A DNA stretch of 64,000 nucleotides. Source: Bog-756 sp963845485 (GTDB taxonomy: Bacteria; Actinomycetota; Acidimicrobiia; Acidimicrobiales; RAAP-2). Both the position numbers and the translations under genes were made by a program. Below, in pieces: positions 63,722 to 64,000 of the stretch; positions within the stretch are counted from its first letter, which is position 1, and each line of letters starts with the position of its first letter. Location: contig CAWJSI010000012.1 of the NCBI GenBank assembly GCA_963845485.1, forward strand, positions 248,001-312,000, read 5' to 3'. The notes beneath the pieces were generated by a model. It was given only the letters and a program-made list of their open reading frames with translations. It was not told the origin of the DNA and searched no databases.

Positions 63722-64000
63722 TCACGTCGTGAGACTCGCCCGGCGGGTCACTTCGGCGGCGAGGGCGGCTCGATTGGTGACGTCGAGCTTGTCGAACACG
63801 TGGCGCAGATGGGTGTTGACGGTGTGCGGAGAGATGTGGAGGCGGCCGGCAACTTCTTTGTTGGTGAGGCCTTCGGCGACGAGCTTGGAGACGGCGAGCT
63901 CCGTGGCGGTGAGGCTCTCCCAGCCGGTGGTGGCGCGCAGTCGTGGTCCGCGGACGCCGCGTCGCACACCGAGGCGCCTCAGTTCCGCGCCGGCCCGTGC
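63722..64000 (-). CDS. LuxR-family transcriptional regulator, C-terminal part (partial)
   Basis: The frame enters from the right edge (ARAGAELRRLGVRR) and runs to a stop at 63722, so the N-terminus is missing. The visible 92 residues contain the LuxR-type helix-turn-helix LTATELAVSKLVAEGLTNKEV with HISPHTVNTHLRHVFDKL. The preceding Arg/Ala-rich helix (AELRRLG) is typical of the end of large ATP-binding LuxR regulators (LAL type), so that is the likely family. Confidence 0.85.
   Translation of the reverse strand, partial: ARAGAELRRLGVRRGVRGPRLRATTGWESLTATELAVSKLVAEGLTNKEVAGRLHISPHTVNTHLRHVFDKLDVTNRAALAAEVTRRASLTT

Noticed and set aside
59741..64000. Integrated element bounded by tRNA-Arg(CCT)
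   Set aside because: No integrase, direct repeat of the tRNA 3' end or mobility gene was found downstream within the window.

Overview
The window is high-GC DNA with short intergenic gaps and frequent GTG starts, and it looks like an actinobacterial chromosome. The gene mix points to a member of the Acidimicrobiia or a close relative: a secreted protein made of GYWLVASDGGIF-type repeats, F420-linked redox genes, a SepX-like membrane protein, actinobacterial DUF families, steroid-type acyl-CoA catabolism and a MurA with the active-site Asp. This assignment is inference from gene content. I see no insertion sequence, integrase, phage gene or CRISPR array.

Layout. 0-4.7 kb: F1 part of ATP synthase (end of atpH, then atpA, atpG, atpD, atpC). 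4.7-7 kb: a lipoprotein and a 12-repeat secreted protein. 7-13.3 kb: glpX, murA, meaB, treS and galT (central carbon, cell wall, cobalamin chaperone, trehalose, galactose). 13.5-16.3 kb: a membrane protein and a frame-broken secreted RCC1/Ig-like protein. 16.4-17.7 kb: a cytochrome P450. 17.7-22.7 kb: assimilatory sulfur reduction, with a siroheme-synthase domain protein diverging from cysH, a siroheme sulfite reductase and a translationally coupled FrhB-type F420 oxidoreductase. 22.9-25.8 kb: small enzymes and ychF. 25.9-28.5 kb: an ECF sigma factor overlapping a membrane PASTA-domain protein, then small unknown genes. 28.6-35.6 kb: mixed accessory genes, several with one-base frame breaks, plus a SepX-like protein. 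36.4-46 kb: a CoA-thioester degradation cluster (thiolase, HMG-CoA-synthase-like/OB-fold fusion, two acyl-CoA dehydrogenases, an alpha-methylacyl-CoA racemase-like protein, two hot-dog hydratases, an MFS transporter). 46-59.6 kb: housekeeping and accessory genes including cysteine dioxygenase/rhodanese, aquaporin, a secreted protease, cysQ, and a DHA2 exporter with a divergent TetR regulator. 59.7 kb: tRNA-Arg(CCT). 60.2-62.7 kb: an FtsX/MacB-like permease broken into many frames. The right edge holds the C-terminus of a LuxR-type regulator.

How it fits together. The sulfur genes form one story: CysH makes sulfite, the siroheme reductase turns it into sulfide, the siroheme-branch enzyme supplies its cofactor, and CysQ (36 kb away) could clear PAP if PAPS is used. 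The FrhB-like protein overlapping the reductase by four bases suggests electrons come from F420H2; this is the most interesting hypothesis in the window. The 36-46 kb cluster with the P450 at 16.4 kb resembles the gene set for degrading sterol or branched-chain acyl side chains.

Caution. Single-base frame changes cluster at 13.2-16.1, 29.8-31.3 and 60.8-62.7 kb. The protein sequence stays recognisable across the breaks, so base-calling or assembly error is at least as likely as true gene decay.
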